64,000 nt of DNA from Variovorax sp. UMC13 (GCF_014170375.1 NZ_LZZW01000019.1:22213-86212), one strand, 5' to 3'; positions 16,988 to 26,518 are shown, numbered from the stretch's first letter. Numbers and translations: made by a program. Notes: generated from the sequence alone by a model not told the origin.

Positions 16988-18181
16988 ATGGAGCAGCTAG
17001 GCGACGCGCGCCGCGGCAAGATGGCCGGCAACATCGCCGGCTTCGGCCGCGCGCTGCGCCGGGCCGGCGTGCCCACCGACGCGTCGCGCATCGCGCTCGC
17101 CACCCAGGCGGCGGTACTGGTCGGCGTCGATGCGCGCGACGACCTCTGCGCCGCGATGGAGGCCGTGATGGTCAGCCGCGAGCAGGACCGCGGCGTGTTC
17201 CGTGAACTGTTCGATGCCTGGTTCCGCGACCCTGAGCTGGCGAACAAGATGCTGGCCCAGATGCTGCCCAGCGCCGAGGGCAAGATGGAGCCGTCGAAGC
17301 GCCGCCCCCGGGTGCGCGAGGCCCTGGCCGCGCCGCGCGAGGCCGACCGACCCGCGCAGAGCGAGCGCGAGGTCGACTTCGACGCGGCCATGACGGCCAG
17401 CGACCTGCAGCGCCTGCAGCATGCCGATTTCAATGCGCTGGGCGCGGCCGAGTACCGGCTGGTCGAACGGCTGGCGCGCGACATCGCCTTGCCCGTGCCC
17501 ACCTTGCCCTCGCGCCGCCTGCGCGTGGTGGCCGGCGGCGGTACGCATGCGTGCATGCACTGGCCCGGCGTGCTGCACGAGGCGGCGCGCACCGGCGGCG
17601 AGATGCTGCGCCTGCCGCGGCTGGCGCGCCGCGCGCAGCCCTTGCCACTGCTGGTGCTGATCGACGTCTCGGGCTCGATGGAACGCTATGCGCGGCTGCT
17701 GCTGGCCTTCCTGCACGCGGCCACGCGCCGCGCGGGCCGGCGCGACGTGTTCGCCTTCGGCACCCGCCTGACCGACCTGACGCCGGCCTTCGCCATCGCC
17801 GATGCCGACGCGATGCTGGCCGCGGCCAGCGCCGCCATCGATGATTTCGCCGGCGGCACGCGCCTGGGCGATTCGCTGCACGAACTGCGCCGCAGGCACG
17901 CGCGGCGGCTCACCGGGCGCCGCACCCTGGTGCTGGTGATCAGCGACGGGCTCGACACCGGCGAGCCGGCCGTGCTGGAGAGCGAGCTGCTGTGGCTCAA
18001 GCGGCACGCCCGGCGCGTGCTGTGGCTCAACCCCCTGCTGCGCTTCGAGGGCTATGCCCCCCTTGCGCGCGGTGCGGCCATCCTGCACCGCCATGCAGAC
18101 GCGATGCTGGCGGTCCACAATCTCAACGCGCTCGGTCAGCTGGCCACGAGCCTGGCGACGCTGATGCGCGCCGGCCGGTAG
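16988..18181 (+). CDS. coxE: Von Willebrand factor A-domain protein (CoxE-like)
   Basis: 397 residues. The C-terminal vWA domain has the metal-ion-dependent adhesion site DVSGSME starting at Asp226, then FAFGTRLTDLTPAFA, GGTRLGDSL and LVLVISDGLDTGEP. The N-terminal half is helical and acidic, as in CoxE. It pairs with the MoxR ATPase for cofactor insertion into the cox enzyme, in the cytoplasm. coxG follows 34 bp downstream. Confidence 0.9.
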   Translation: MEQLGDARRGKMAGNIAGFGRALRRAGVPTDASRIALATQAAVLVGVDARDDLCAAMEAVMVSREQDRGVFRELFDAWFRDPELANKMLAQMLPSAEGKMEPSKRRPRVREALAAPREADRPAQSEREVDFDAAMTASDLQRLQHADFNALGAAEYRLVERLARDIALPVPTLPSRRLRVVAGGGTHACMHWPGVLHEAARTGGEMLRLPRLARRAQPLPLLVLIDVSGSMERYARLLLAFLHAATRRAGRRDVFAFGTRLTDLTPAFAIADADAMLAAASAAIDDFAGGTRLGDSLHELRRRHARRLTGRRTLVLVISDGLDTGEPAVLESELLWLKRHARRVLWLNPLLRFEGYAPLARGAAILHRHADAMLAVHNLNALGQLATSLATLMRAGR

Positions 18182-18215
18182 CGGCGCATCGCCCCACGAC
18201 AGAAGGAAGAACACC

Positions 18216-18779
18216 ATGGAAATGCTCGGCAACCGCCGTCTCGGCGTCACGCAGCAACAGGCGTGGGAAGCGCTCAACGACCCGGAGACGCTGAAGAAGT
18301 GCATCCCCGGCTGCGACAAGTTCGAGCTGACCGGCGACGACCAGTACAGCGTCACGGCCGCGGTCAAGGTCGGCCCGGTGTCGGCCAAGTTCTCCGGCAA
18401 GGTCACGCTGACCGACATCGCGCCGCCCGACGGCTACAAGCTCAGCTTCGAAGGGCAGGGTGGCGTGGCCGGTTTCGCCAAGGGCGCCTCGAGCGTCACG
18501 CTCAAGCCGGTGGCCGACGATGCCGGCGCCTGCGAGCTCGACTACACGGTGCAGGCCCAGGTGGGCGGCAAGATCGCCCAGCTCGGCCAGCGCCTGATCG
18601 ACGGCGCCGCCAAGTCCACCGCCGACGACTTCTTTAAGCGCTTCGACGCCGAGATGCAGCGCCGCTACGGCCCGGCGCCGGCCGAAGCGGACGCGGCGGT
18701 CGAGGAGAAGAAGGGCGCGGTGGCCGGCTTCATGCAGAAGATCGGGCTGGGCGGCAAGAAGGACGCCGACGCGAGCTGA
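18216..18779 (+). CDS. coxG: CoxG-family SRPBCC protein
   Basis: 187 residues. The SRPBCC/START-like fold is shown by MLGNRRLGVTQQQAWEALND, LKKCIPGCDKFELTGDD and KVGPVSAKFSGKVTLTDI. GGKIAQLGQRLIDGAAKSTA leads into a C-terminal helix and an acidic/lysine tail ending near GFMQKIGLGGKKD. CoxG recruits the CO dehydrogenase of carboxydotrophs to the membrane. Recent work suggests that it binds quinone. AAGGAAGAACACC precedes the start, and XdhC follows 7 bp downstream. Confidence 0.9.
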   Translation: MEMLGNRRLGVTQQQAWEALNDPETLKKCIPGCDKFELTGDDQYSVTAAVKVGPVSAKFSGKVTLTDIAPPDGYKLSFEGQGGVAGFAKGASSVTLKPVADDAGACELDYTVQAQVGGKIAQLGQRLIDGAAKSTADDFFKRFDAEMQRRYGPAPAEADAAVEEKKGAVAGFMQKIGLGGKKDADAS

Positions 18780-18786
18780 GACCGCC

Positions 18787-19806
18787 ATGGAAAACCTCGA
18801 CGTCATGGTGCTGCGCACGCTGCGCGACTGGCGCCGCGCCGGCCGGCGCGCGCTGCTCACGACCGTGGTGCGCACCTGGGGCTCGTCGCCACGGCCGGTG
18901 GGCTCGATCATGGCGCTGGCCGAGGACGGCGCGGTGGTCGGCTCGGTCTCGGGCGGCTGCATCGAGGACGACCTGATCGCGCGCTACAGCCGGCTGCACG
19001 GCGCGGCCGAGCCGATGCCGCCCGCAGGTGCGCCTGCGCTGGTCAAGTACGGCATCACTGCCGACGAGGCGCATCGCTTCGGCCTGCCCTGCGGCGGCAC
19101 GCTGGAGCTGCTGCTCGAGTACGACCCCGACGCCGCCTCGCTCGACACCCTGGTGGCCGCGCTCGAACGCGGCCAGCTGATGCAGCGCAGCGTGTCGCTG
19201 GCCGACGGCAGCGTGCGGCTGGCCGAATCGGCCGCGCCCGACGCCCTGCAGGTGGACGAGCGGGCCCTCACCAACACCTTCGGCCCCGAGTACCGCATGC
19301 TGCTGATCGGCGCGGGCCAGCTGGCCGAGTACCTGTCGACCATGGCCAAGTTCAGCGGCTTCGCGGTCACGCTGTGCGACCCGCGCGTCGAATACCGCAG
19401 CGCCTGGTCGGTGCCCGGCGTGGCGATCACCACCGAGATGCCCGACGACGCGGTGCTGGCCTTCCGGCCCGACCGCCGCAGCTGCGTGGTGGCGCTCACC
19501 CACGATCCCAAGCTCGACGACCTGGCGCTGCTCGAGGCGCTGGCCAGCGAGGCTTTCTACGTCGGCGCCATCGGCTCGCGCCGCAATGCCGAGGCGCGGC
19601 GTGAGCGCATGGTCGAACATTTCGGCCAGACCGCGGCCTCGCTGGCGCGCCTGCGCGGACCGATCGGCATCTACATCGGCAGCAAGACCCCGCCCGAGAT
19701 CGCGGTCAGCGTGATGGCCGAGATCCTCGCGGTCAAGAACGCGGTCACGCTGCCACGCGAGACCGAGGTGGCCAACGCCAAGGCCCTGCAGGAAGAAGCC
19801 GGTTGA
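18787..19806 (+). CDS. XdhC/CoxI-family molybdenum cofactor maturation protein
   Basis: 339 residues. The N-terminal XdhC domain has [20 protein letters not shown] and [12 protein letters not shown] with the conserved cysteine. The C-terminal Rossmann domain has [20 protein letters not shown] and [18 protein letters not shown]. XdhC proteins bind the molybdenum cofactor and promote its sulfuration before insertion. This fits the cox-type enzyme of the operon. The stop overlaps the next start (TTGA, 19803-19806), so the YkgJ-like gene is coupled. Confidence 0.9.
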   Translation: MENLDVMVLRTLRDWRRAGRRALLTTVVRTWGSSPRPVGSIMALAEDGAVVGSVSGGCIEDDLIARYSRLHGAAEPMPPAGAPALVKYGITADEAHRFGLPCGGTLELLLEYDPDAASLDTLVAALERGQLMQRSVSLADGSVRLAESAAPDALQVDERALTNTFGPEYRMLLIGAGQLAEYLSTMAKFSGFAVTLCDPRVEYRSAWSVPGVAITTEMPDDAVLAFRPDRRSCVVALTHDPKLDDLALLEALASEAFYVGAIGSRRNAEARRERMVEHFGQTAASLARLRGPIGIYIGSKTPPEIAVSVMAEILAVKNAVTLPRETEVANAKALQEEAG

Positions 19807-20066
19807 GCGCGCTGGAGTGCCGGGCCGACTGCGGTGCCTGCTGCACCGCCCCCTCGATCAGCAGCGCGATCCCCGGCATGCCGAACGGCAAACCCGCCGG
19901 CGTGCGCTGCGTGCAGCTGATGGCCGACCAGCGCTGTGCGATCTTCGGCCAGCCCGAGCGGCCCGCCTGCTGCGGCGGCCTGCAGCCCTCGCGCGAGATG
20001 TGCGGCGATTCGCGCGGCCAGGCGATGATCTGGCTCACCGAGCTGGAACTGGCCACCGCGCCTTGA
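19803..20066 (+). CDS. Small YkgJ-type cysteine-cluster protein
   Basis: 87 residues with a TTG start that overlaps the XdhC stop; AGGAAG lies about 10 bases upstream. Cysteines fall in the YkgJ pattern: [13 protein letters not shown], then single Cys in VRCVQL and QRCAIF, ACCGGLQ and EMCGDS. Such proteins probably bind zinc or an iron-sulfur cluster, and their function is unknown. Co-translation with XdhC hints at a metallocentre role but this is inference. Confidence 0.85.
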   Translation: MSALECRADCGACCTAPSISSAIPGMPNGKPAGVRCVQLMADQRCAIFGQPERPACCGGLQPSREMCGDSRGQAMIWLTELELATAP

Positions 20067-20074
20067 AAAAAACG

Positions 20075-21022
20075 ATGAACATGTCCTCGACACCCGTGAT
20101 CGCCATCCACGGCGGCGCCGGCACCGTGCAGGCCTCCGCTCTCGATGCGGCGGCCGCGGCCGGCTACCACGACGCGCTGCAGGGCATCGTGCGCGCCGCG
20201 CAGACGCTGCTGCACGAGGGCGCGAGCGCGCTCGACGCGGTCTGCCTCGCCGTGGCCCTGCTCGAAGACTGCCCGCTGTTCAATGCCGGCCATGGCGCGG
20301 TGTTCACTGCCGACGCCACGCACGAACTCGATGCGGCCGTCATGGACGGCGCCGACCTGTCGGCCGGTGCGGTGGCCGGCGTGAGCCGGCTGCGCAACCC
20401 GGTGCGCGCGGCCCGTGCGGTACGCGACGACGGCCAGCATGTGCTGATGGCCGGCGCCGGTGCCGAGGCCTTCGCGCTGGCGCGGGGTATGGAAGCGGTC
20501 GACCCGTCCTACTTCTCGACCGCCTTCCGGCGCGAACAGCTGGAGCGCGCCCGCTCGGCCCAGCGCGTGGTGCTGGATCACGACGGCGCGCCGCTCGACG
20601 AAGACCGCAAGCTGGGCACGGTCGGCGCGGTGGCGCTCGATGTGCACGGCCACCTGGCGGCGGCGACCTCCACGGGCGGCATGACCAACAAGCGCGTGGG
20701 CCGCATCGGCGATTCGCCGCTGATCGGCGCCGGCACCTATGCCGACGACCGCGGCGCGGCGGTGTCCTGCACCGGCACCGGCGAGGCCTTCATCCGCCTC
20801 GCCGCGGCCTACGACGTCAGCGCGCGCATGCGCTATGCGGGCGTGGGCCTGGCCGAAGCGGCCGAGACGGTGGTGCGGCAGAGCCTCACCGGCCTGGGCG
20901 GCAGCGGCGGCCTGATCGCCCTCGATGCCACGGGCCGGCTCAGCATGCCGTTCAACACCGAGGGCATGTACCGGGCCCATGCGCGCGGCAGTGAACCGCC
21001 GCAGAGCGCGATCCACCGCTAG
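20075..21022 (+). CDS. Isoaspartyl peptidase/L-asparaginase (Ntn hydrolase)
   Basis: 315 residues. HGGAGT near the N-terminus and the autocleavage site at Gly181-Thr182 in DRKLGTVGAVALD identify a plant-type asparaginase precursor. The new N-terminal threonine would be the nucleophile. STGGMTNKRVGRIGDSPLIG and the CTGTGEAF motif complete the active site. It hydrolyses isoaspartyl dipeptides and asparagine in the cytoplasm. It follows the YkgJ-like gene by 8 bp, the last gene of the run, and ends 4 bp from the convergent ABC transporter operon. Confidence 0.92.
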   Translation: MNMSSTPVIAIHGGAGTVQASALDAAAAAGYHDALQGIVRAAQTLLHEGASALDAVCLAVALLEDCPLFNAGHGAVFTADATHELDAAVMDGADLSAGAVAGVSRLRNPVRAARAVRDDGQHVLMAGAGAEAFALARGMEAVDPSYFSTAFRREQLERARSAQRVVLDHDGAPLDEDRKLGTVGAVALDVHGHLAAATSTGGMTNKRVGRIGDSPLIGAGTYADDRGAAVSCTGTGEAFIRLAAAYDVSARMRYAGVGLAEAAETVVRQSLTGLGGSGGLIALDATGRLSMPFNTEGMYRAHARGSEPPQSAIHR

Positions 21023-21026
21023 CGCA

Positions 21027-22022
21027 TCACTGGTACGCCGTGCTCAGCAGCCCCGGCGGCAGGGTCTTCAGCACCACCACTTCCGGCGCGACGGCGTAGA
21101 CGGCTTCCAGCGTGGCTTCCAGCCCCGGGGTCATGTCGGGCGCGAACTGCTTGAGCAGGTCGCGACGCACCTGGGTCTTGAAGAAGGCGAGCGACTCGGG
21201 CGAGAGCTTGAGGCGCGCGCCGTGCTCGACCCAGACCTCCTCGTCCTTCATCAGCACCTGCACCGCGTCCTGGTAGGCGGCGACGAAGGCGCGCGCATTG
21301 CCGGGGTGCTGCCTGGCGTAGTCCTCGCGCATGCTGAACAGCAGGAAGGGCACGGTGGGCAGTCCCATCTGCTGCGTGAGCTCGCGGATGCTGACCATGC
21401 TGCGGTACCTGCCGCTCGCCAGCATCTCCGGCGTGAGCGAGTTCCACATCTGCGTCGCGTCGAGGTCGCCCTTCTCGATCAGGCCGCGCAGCAGCGGCAC
21501 CGCGCCTTCGCGCACCTCGACGTCCTTGCCCAGGTCCATCTTGTAGAGCTTCTGCGCGGCGGCCTGCATGATGATCCAGTCGAAGCCGGTCTTGTGAGCC
21601 ACGCCGACGCGCTTGCCCTTGAGGTCGGCCAGGGTCTTGAGCGGCGAGTCCTTGGCCACCACCACGCTGTTCACATAGGTGAGGAAGGGCGCGATGCTGA
21701 CCACCGGCGTGCCGGCGGCGCGCAGGCGGGCCGTGGCCAGCCAGTCGAACACCACCATCTCGGCGCTGCCGCTCTGGATGGCCGCGGTGGCCGATTTCTG
21801 GTCGGAGTAGGGCACCACTTCGAGGTGGATGCCGTGCTTCTTGTCGAAGCCGTATTTCTGGATCACGGCCGGGCCGATGCCCATCGTGCCGGCCGGGTTG
21901 ATCATGATCCTCACGGTGCCGCCGTCGCCCGTGGGCTGCGCTTGCGCAGGGGCGCCGGCGGTGGCCAGCAGGGCGGCGGCCAGGCCACCGGCAAAGAGTC
22001 GGAGAAGGGTGCTTCGGTTCAT
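21027..22022 (-). CDS. NitT/TauT-type ABC transporter substrate-binding protein
   Basis: 331 residues. Residues 1-28 are a signal peptide ending APAQA. The mature protein is an SsuA/TauA-like two-lobe binder: VRIMINPAGTMGIGPAVI, SATAAIQSGSAEMVVFDW and LADLKGKRVGVAHKTG. It is the last gene of a minus-strand operon that also encodes an aromatic-ring oxygenase, so the ligand is probably an aromatic or amide compound rather than a sulfonate. It overlaps the ATPase gene by ATGA. Confidence 0.88.
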   Translation of the reverse strand: MNRSTLLRLFAGGLAAALLATAGAPAQAQPTGDGGTVRIMINPAGTMGIGPAVIQKYGFDKKHGIHLEVVPYSDQKSATAAIQSGSAEMVVFDWLATARLRAAGTPVVSIAPFLTYVNSVVVAKDSPLKTLADLKGKRVGVAHKTGFDWIIMQAAAQKLYKMDLGKDVEVREGAVPLLRGLIEKGDLDATQMWNSLTPEMLASGRYRSMVSIRELTQQMGLPTVPFLLFSMREDYARQHPGNARAFVAAYQDAVQVLMKDEEVWVEHGARLKLSPESLAFFKTQVRRDLLKQFAPDMTPGLEATLEAVYAVAPEVVVLKTLPPGLLSTAYQ

Positions 22023-22822
22023 GGTTTTCTCGGGGTGGGGGAAGGGGAGGTCGCGGCCGCGTCCTTGCCGGCTTGCCGCTCGAGGCAATGGATGACCTGC
22101 TTGCTGGCCTCGAACACGGCCGTGTCGTCGTAGGACCGGGGCCGGGGCGTGCCGCGCAGGTCGATCTCCTGCGTGATGGCGCCGCGTCCCATGACCAGGA
22201 TGCGGTCGGCCAGGAAGGCCGCCTCGTAGGCGTTGTGGCTCACGAAGACGACGGTGGTGCGGAAGCGTTCCCACAGCGCCAGCAGGCTCTGGCGCAGCGT
22301 GCGCGCGGTGAGCTCGTCGAGCGCGCTGAAGGGCTCGTCCAGCAGCAGGATGTCGGGGTCGATGCAGAAGGCGCGCGCGATCGCGGCGCGCTGCTGCATG
22401 CCGCCAGACAGCTGCGCCGGGTAGAAGTCGCGGAACTCGGCCAGGTTCACCGCCTCGAGCACGGTCGCGATGCGGCCCGCCCACTCGCTGCGTGCGAAGC
22501 CGCCGGCCTCGAGCACGAAGGCGAGGTTCTGCGTGAGGGTGAACCAGGGCAGCAGCCGCGGCTCCTGGAACACATAGGCCACGCGGAAGCCCGCGCCCAG
22601 CTGCTCGCCGATCGGGCGGCCCTGGATCGTCACGCTGCCGGTATGGGCAAGGTCGAGCCCGGCCACGATGTTGAGCAGGGTCGACTTGCCGCAGCCCGAG
22701 GGCCCGACCAGGCCCACCACCTCGCCCACGGCGATGCGCAGGTCGACGTCGGACAGCACCGTGCGGCGCACGCCGCCCGAATCGAAGGACTTGCTCAGGC
22801 CGGAGATCTGGATCTGTTCCAT
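22019..22822 (-). CDS. NitT/TauT-type ABC transporter ATP-binding protein
   Basis: 267 residues. Walker A GPSGCGKSTLL, Q-loop VFQEPRLLPW, signature LSGGMQQRAAIARAF, Walker B DILLLDEPFSALDE and switch His in VSHNAYEAAF are all intact. It energises the importer formed with the adjacent permease and binding protein. The C-terminal 30 residues (rich in Lys, Ala, Pro) are an extension without assigned role. It is coupled by ATGA to the binding-protein gene. Confidence 0.93.
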   Translation of the reverse strand: MEQIQISGLSKSFDSGGVRRTVLSDVDLRIAVGEVVGLVGPSGCGKSTLLNIVAGLDLAHTGSVTIQGRPIGEQLGAGFRVAYVFQEPRLLPWFTLTQNLAFVLEAGGFARSEWAGRIATVLEAVNLAEFRDFYPAQLSGGMQQRAAIARAFCIDPDILLLDEPFSALDELTARTLRQSLLALWERFRTTVVFVSHNAYEAAFLADRILVMGRGAITQEIDLRGTPRPRSYDDTAVFEASKQVIHCLERQAGKDAAATSPSPTPRKP

Positions 22823-22842
22823 GGGGTTCCTTGCGGCGGGCG

Positions 22843-23610
22843 TCAACCGCGCCGCCATCTGAAGATGCGGCGCTCGAGCACGCCGAACACGCCGACCTCG
22901 ATCACCAGCATCACGAGCACGAAGCACAGCGCATAGGCCAGCACGTTCGTCATGTCGAAGAGCTGGAAGTAGTACTCGATGCGAAAGCCCACGCCGTCGC
23001 CGCGCCCCAGCAGCTCGACGAACAGCACCATCTTCCAGACCAGCCCGAGCCCGAAGCGGGCCGAGGCCAGCAGCATGGGCGCGATCTGCGGCCCGACGAC
23101 CGCGCGCGCGATCTGCGCGCGGCTGGCGCGGAACACCTGCGCCATCTTGAGCAGCCGCGGGTCGATGCTCTTGAGCCCTTCGCGGATGTTGATGGCGAGG
23201 AAGGGCACCACGGTCAATGCCGCCCCCAGCACCGCGCCGCGCTCGTTCATGCCGACCACCATATAGACCGTGAGCAGCGTGACGATCGCCGGCACCGTGA
23301 TGCCGCACACGATCCAGACGCGGAAGAAGGCACCGGCGCGGCGCGACAGCGCCATGGCCGTGCCGAGCGCGAGTGCCGCGCTCATGCCGATCGCGAAGGC
23401 CATGAGGATGCGGCCCAGCGTGACCGCCGTGTCGGTCCACAGCGCCTTCGTCTGCACCAGCGCGCCCATCGCGGCCAGCACGCGCAGGGGCGAGGGCAGC
23501 ACGGCCGCAGGCAGCGCGAACGAGCCCAGCGACCAGAGCGCGAGCAGCGTGGCCGCGGAGGCCGCGGTCCAGCGTGCGTCGGCGCTTGCCTGCCGGAAGC
23601 GCGGGCTCAT
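22843..23610 (-). CDS. NitT/TauT-type ABC transporter permease
   Basis: 255 residues with about six membrane spans. The cytoplasmic EAA loop is recognisable as SIDPRLLKMAQVFRASRAQI, with membrane segments such as VWIVCGITVPAIVTLLTVYM and VLAYALCFVLVMLVIEVGV. It forms the channel of the importer. The start ATG overlaps the stop of the Rieske ferredoxin gene, so transport and oxygenase parts are translationally linked. Confidence 0.92.
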   Translation of the reverse strand: MSPRFRQASADARWTAASAATLLALWSLGSFALPAAVLPSPLRVLAAMGALVQTKALWTDTAVTLGRILMAFAIGMSAALALGTAMALSRRAGAFFRVWIVCGITVPAIVTLLTVYMVVGMNERGAVLGAALTVVPFLAINIREGLKSIDPRLLKMAQVFRASRAQIARAVVGPQIAPMLLASARFGLGLVWKMVLFVELLGRGDGVGFRIEYYFQLFDMTNVLAYALCFVLVMLVIEVGVFGVLERRIFRWRRG

Positions 23611-23915
23611 GCCTGCACCTCCACGCGGCCGGCCACCACGCGCACCGGGAAGGTCTGCACGGCCTCGGTCGCGGGTGCGCAGCGCGCCGCGCCGGTGCGG
23701 ATGTCGAAGGTTCCCTGGTGCAGCGGGCACTCGACGCAGCCGTCCTCGATGTAGCCCTCCGAGAGCAGCGCGTTGCCGTGCGTGCAGCGGTCGGCCAGCG
23801 CGTGCAGTTCGTCGCCGAGGCGGAACACCACCACCTCGCGGTCGGCGACGCGCACGGGCCACGAGGCGCCGTCGGGAAAATCGTCGGGCTCGCCGACGTC
23901 ATGCCATGGAGTCAT
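23607..23915 (-). CDS. Rieske [2Fe-2S] ferredoxin of a ring-hydroxylating oxygenase
   Basis: 102 residues, a single Rieske domain with ligands Cys44, His46, Cys63 and His66 in CTHGNALL and ECPLHQGTFD. Small Rieske ferredoxins of this type shuttle electrons from a NAD(P)H reductase to a terminal oxygenase. The oxygenase is encoded immediately upstream. No reductase gene exists in this window, so it must be supplied from elsewhere. Confidence 0.93.
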   Translation of the reverse strand: MTPWHDVGEPDDFPDGASWPVRVADREVVVFRLGDELHALADRCTHGNALLSEGYIEDGCVECPLHQGTFDIRTGAARCAPATEAVQTFPVRVVAGRVEVQA

Positions 23916-23923
23916 GCCGGGCC

Positions 23924-24391
23924 TCAGATCGGGGTGGCGAGCAGCTCGGGGATGCCGTAGCTGTCGAGGATGACGGTGCGCTCGCGGAACAGCGCGCTCT
24001 CGCCGGCCAGTTCGATCCAGTCGAGGTAGACGCCGGTGGCGAAGGGCTTGCTCACGCCCGACTGGTCCGACTGCATCACCAGGAACTGCGTGCGCGCGCG
24101 CAGCGTGCCGTCGTCCGCCGGTGGCTCGACCAGCGGCGGCGACATCAGGTGCCGGTCGAAATGGATGTTGTAGATGTTGGCGGTGCGCAGCGACACCACA
24201 CGGTCTTCCATCATCGCGGTGCCGATGCAGTCGATCAGGCAGGCGGGCAGGCCGCGCGCATGGTTCTCGCGCGGGATCACGCGGTAGCGGCCATCGGGCA
24301 CGAAGAAGGTGGGCCACAGCTCGAGCGCATCGTCGTCGATGGCATGGGCGTAGCGCAGCTGGAGCGCCAGCACGCGGTCGTGGGTGTTCAT
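23924..24391 (-). CDS. Ring-hydroxylating oxygenase small (beta) subunit
   Basis: 155 residues with the SnoaL/NTF2-like fold of oxygenase beta subunits. LQLRYAHAIDDDALELWPTF, RYRVIPRENHARGL, SLRTANIYNIHFDRHLMSPP and RTVILDSYGIPELLATPI match the family. It is structural, forming an alpha3beta3 enzyme with the subunit encoded upstream. ATGA overlap couples it to the alpha-subunit gene. Confidence 0.9.
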   Translation of the reverse strand: MNTHDRVLALQLRYAHAIDDDALELWPTFFVPDGRYRVIPRENHARGLPACLIDCIGTAMMEDRVVSLRTANIYNIHFDRHLMSPPLVEPPADDGTLRARTQFLVMQSDQSGVSKPFATGVYLDWIELAGESALFRERTVILDSYGIPELLATPI

Positions 24392-25689
24392 GCCGACACC
24401 TCCGGCGCGAAGCCCATGGTGTGCGCGTACTGCTGCCACAGGCCGCGGGTGCAGACTTCCGTCACCACATGGTCGGCATCGACGATCGGGCCGCGGCCGC
24501 CCATCTCGATGAAGGAGGCCGCGTCGGGCTTCTCGCCGCGGATGGATTGCTGCACCAGCCGGATCGCCTCGCCGTCCTCCATCGAGATGTAGCCCGCGGG
24601 CCCGACCAGGTTGAGCTGCTGCAGGCGCGCGGCGGTGCGCTCGGCGGCATCGTCCTCGAAGCCGAAGTAGGTCCAGTAGAGCTCCATCGCGTCGGGCCCC
24701 AGCGGCCGCACCTGGCGCGTGGCGAAGGTGTTGAGGATCTGGTGGATCACCATGTTCGGGAACACCGAGACGATCAGGTTGCCGATGCCGTCGTGGAAGT
24801 CGGGCGCCCATTGCAGCAGCCCGGGCGCCTTGAGCGCGAAGTCGGCCTGGTACTTGTTGTCTGTTCCCTTGTACGCCTCGAGCACGCTCTCCTTGCTGTC
24901 GGTGTTGGTGATCGAGTAGACGACCGCATGGCCGCCGCCGGGGCTCACCAGCGTGTGGCCCTTCTGCGTCGACCGGTAGACGCCGAAGGTCGCCATGAAG
25001 GTGTGAAGCAGGCCTGCGTGGTAAGGGTCCTTGATGTTCTCGAAGTAGAGCTTCCAGTTGGCCGAGATGCGCTGGCGGTGGTAGCCCAGCACCTTCAGCG
25101 GCTTGACGAAGATGCGGTCGATGTGGGTCACGATGTGCACGCCCAGGTAGTCGAGCAGCGGCGGTGCGTCGTCGGAGAAGCTGCCGAAGACGAGGCCCTT
25201 GTAGAGCGCGACCCTCAGCTTCTCCAGTCCATGCTCGGCCGGCTTGAAGTCCTTGGGATAGCCGCCGCAGCCGTTCAGCCCGCGGCGGTAGGGCACGCCG
25301 CAGAGCTCGCCGCTGCTGTCGTAGTTCCACTGGTGGTAGATGCAGGCATGGCCGTCGGCCTTGCCGAACTCCTGGCGCACCACGGTGGCGCCGCGGTGCG
25401 CGCAGCGGTTGACGAAGGCCGTGACCTTGCCCTCGGCATTGCGCGAGACCACCACCGGCACGTTGCCGATCTGCACCGTCTTGAACGAGCCCGTCTCGGG
25501 CACCTCGGCCTCGAGCGCGAGGTAGTTCCAGGTCGGGCCGCGGAAGACGCGAGCCATCTCGCGCTGGTAGATGGCCTCGTCGGTGAACACCCGGTAGGGC
25601 GTGCGCGTGTAGTCGGCGTTGGGCCAGCGGAACTGGTCGAGCGGGTCGGCCGCGGCTTCGACGCGCAGCGGGATGTCGGCGAGCTTCAT
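24388..25689 (-). CDS. Rieske non-haem iron oxygenase large (alpha) subunit
   Basis: 433 residues. The N-terminal Rieske domain binds [2Fe-2S] through Cys96, His98, Cys116 and His119 (RCAHRGA, CIYHQWNY). The catalytic domain holds mononuclear iron through Asp221, His224 and His229 in KDPYHAGLLH. The pattern YDSSGELCGVPYRRGLNG after the Rieske centre recalls anthranilate, salicylate and related benzoate-type oxygenases. The exact substrate cannot be read from sequence. Gene order (hydrolases, amidohydrolase, importer) suggests attack on an imported aromatic acid or amide. Confidence 0.93.
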   Translation of the reverse strand: MKLADIPLRVEAAADPLDQFRWPNADYTRTPYRVFTDEAIYQREMARVFRGPTWNYLALEAEVPETGSFKTVQIGNVPVVVSRNAEGKVTAFVNRCAHRGATVVRQEFGKADGHACIYHQWNYDSSGELCGVPYRRGLNGCGGYPKDFKPAEHGLEKLRVALYKGLVFGSFSDDAPPLLDYLGVHIVTHIDRIFVKPLKVLGYHRQRISANWKLYFENIKDPYHAGLLHTFMATFGVYRSTQKGHTLVSPGGGHAVVYSITNTDSKESVLEAYKGTDNKYQADFALKAPGLLQWAPDFHDGIGNLIVSVFPNMVIHQILNTFATRQVRPLGPDAMELYWTYFGFEDDAAERTAARLQQLNLVGPAGYISMEDGEAIRLVQQSIRGEKPDAASFIEMGGRGPIVDADHVVTEVCTRGLWQQYAHTMGFAPEVSA

Positions 25690-26510
25690 GCGTGCGCCTT
25701 CGCGGCGCCGGCGAAGGCGCTCCAGCGTTCGACGAAGAGCTCCGGCTGCTCGACGTAGGGCGCATGGCCCACGTCGGCCATCACCGGCAGTTCGCCCAGG
25801 CCCAGCGCGTTGGCGGTGGCATGGCCGATCGACAGCGGCACCATGCGGTCGTGCGCGCCCCACAGCAGGCCGACCGGCAGGGTGCGGGCGAGGCCGACCA
25901 GCGCATCGCTCACGAGTTCGCTGTTGAGGCGCTCGACGATGTAGTCGCCCAGCGCGCTCAGCGCCTCGAGCGCGCCGACGGAGCCGTTGATGCGCGACTC
26001 CTCGACGATCAGGTCCTCGGTCGCGAAGGAGCTGTCGATGAAGACGTTGGCCAGCTTGGCGCGCACGCCTTCGATCGACACGTTGCGCACGCCGCGGCGG
26101 ATCGCCTCGCCGGTCTCGGGCGTCATCGGCGCCAGGCCCAGCGGCGCCACCAGGTAGAGGCTCTGGCAACGTTGCGGCGCGGCCAGGGCCGCCAGCGCGG
26201 CGATGTGGCCACCGAGCGAGGTGCCGACGAGGTGCGCGTGGGGAATCTCCAGCGCATCGAGCACGCCCAGGGTGAAGCGCGCGAGGCCGGAAGCGCTGTA
26301 GTCGAAGTCGGCCGGCTTGTCGGCCAGGCCATGACCGGGCAGGTCGAAGGCGATGGCGCGAAAGCCCAGCGTGGCCGTGTGTTCCAGCACGGCACGCCAG
26401 CGGTCGGCGCGGGTCGAGAGGCCGTGGACGAAGAGCACGGCCGGGCCTGTGTGGCCGGCCTGGAGCACGCGCGTCGTGACGCCGGCGATGGTGAGGGGGA
26501 ACTGCATCAT
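25686..26510 (-). CDS. Alpha/beta hydrolase (catabolic cluster, first copy)
   Basis: 274 residues. VLFVHGLSTRADRW forms the oxyanion region, and the nucleophile is Ser98 in HLVGTSLGGH. Acid and base lie in LLWGAHDRMVPLS and MADVGHAPYVEQPE. Such enzymes cleave esters, amides or C-C bonds in ring-fission products. ATGA overlap with the oxygenase alpha gene supports a role in the same pathway. It is not a close paralogue of the hydrolase at 28022. Confidence 0.9.
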   Translation of the reverse strand: MMQFPLTIAGVTTRVLQAGHTGPAVLFVHGLSTRADRWRAVLEHTATLGFRAIAFDLPGHGLADKPADFDYSASGLARFTLGVLDALEIPHAHLVGTSLGGHIAALAALAAPQRCQSLYLVAPLGLAPMTPETGEAIRRGVRNVSIEGVRAKLANVFIDSSFATEDLIVEESRINGSVGALEALSALGDYIVERLNSELVSDALVGLARTLPVGLLWGAHDRMVPLSIGHATANALGLGELPVMADVGHAPYVEQPELFVERWSAFAGAAKAHA

Positions 26511-26518
26511 GGTGAGGC

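Noticed and set aside
21023..21026. Terminator between the convergent asparaginase and binding-protein genes
   Set aside because: Only 4 bp separate the stops; no hairpin can be placed without lying in coding sequence.
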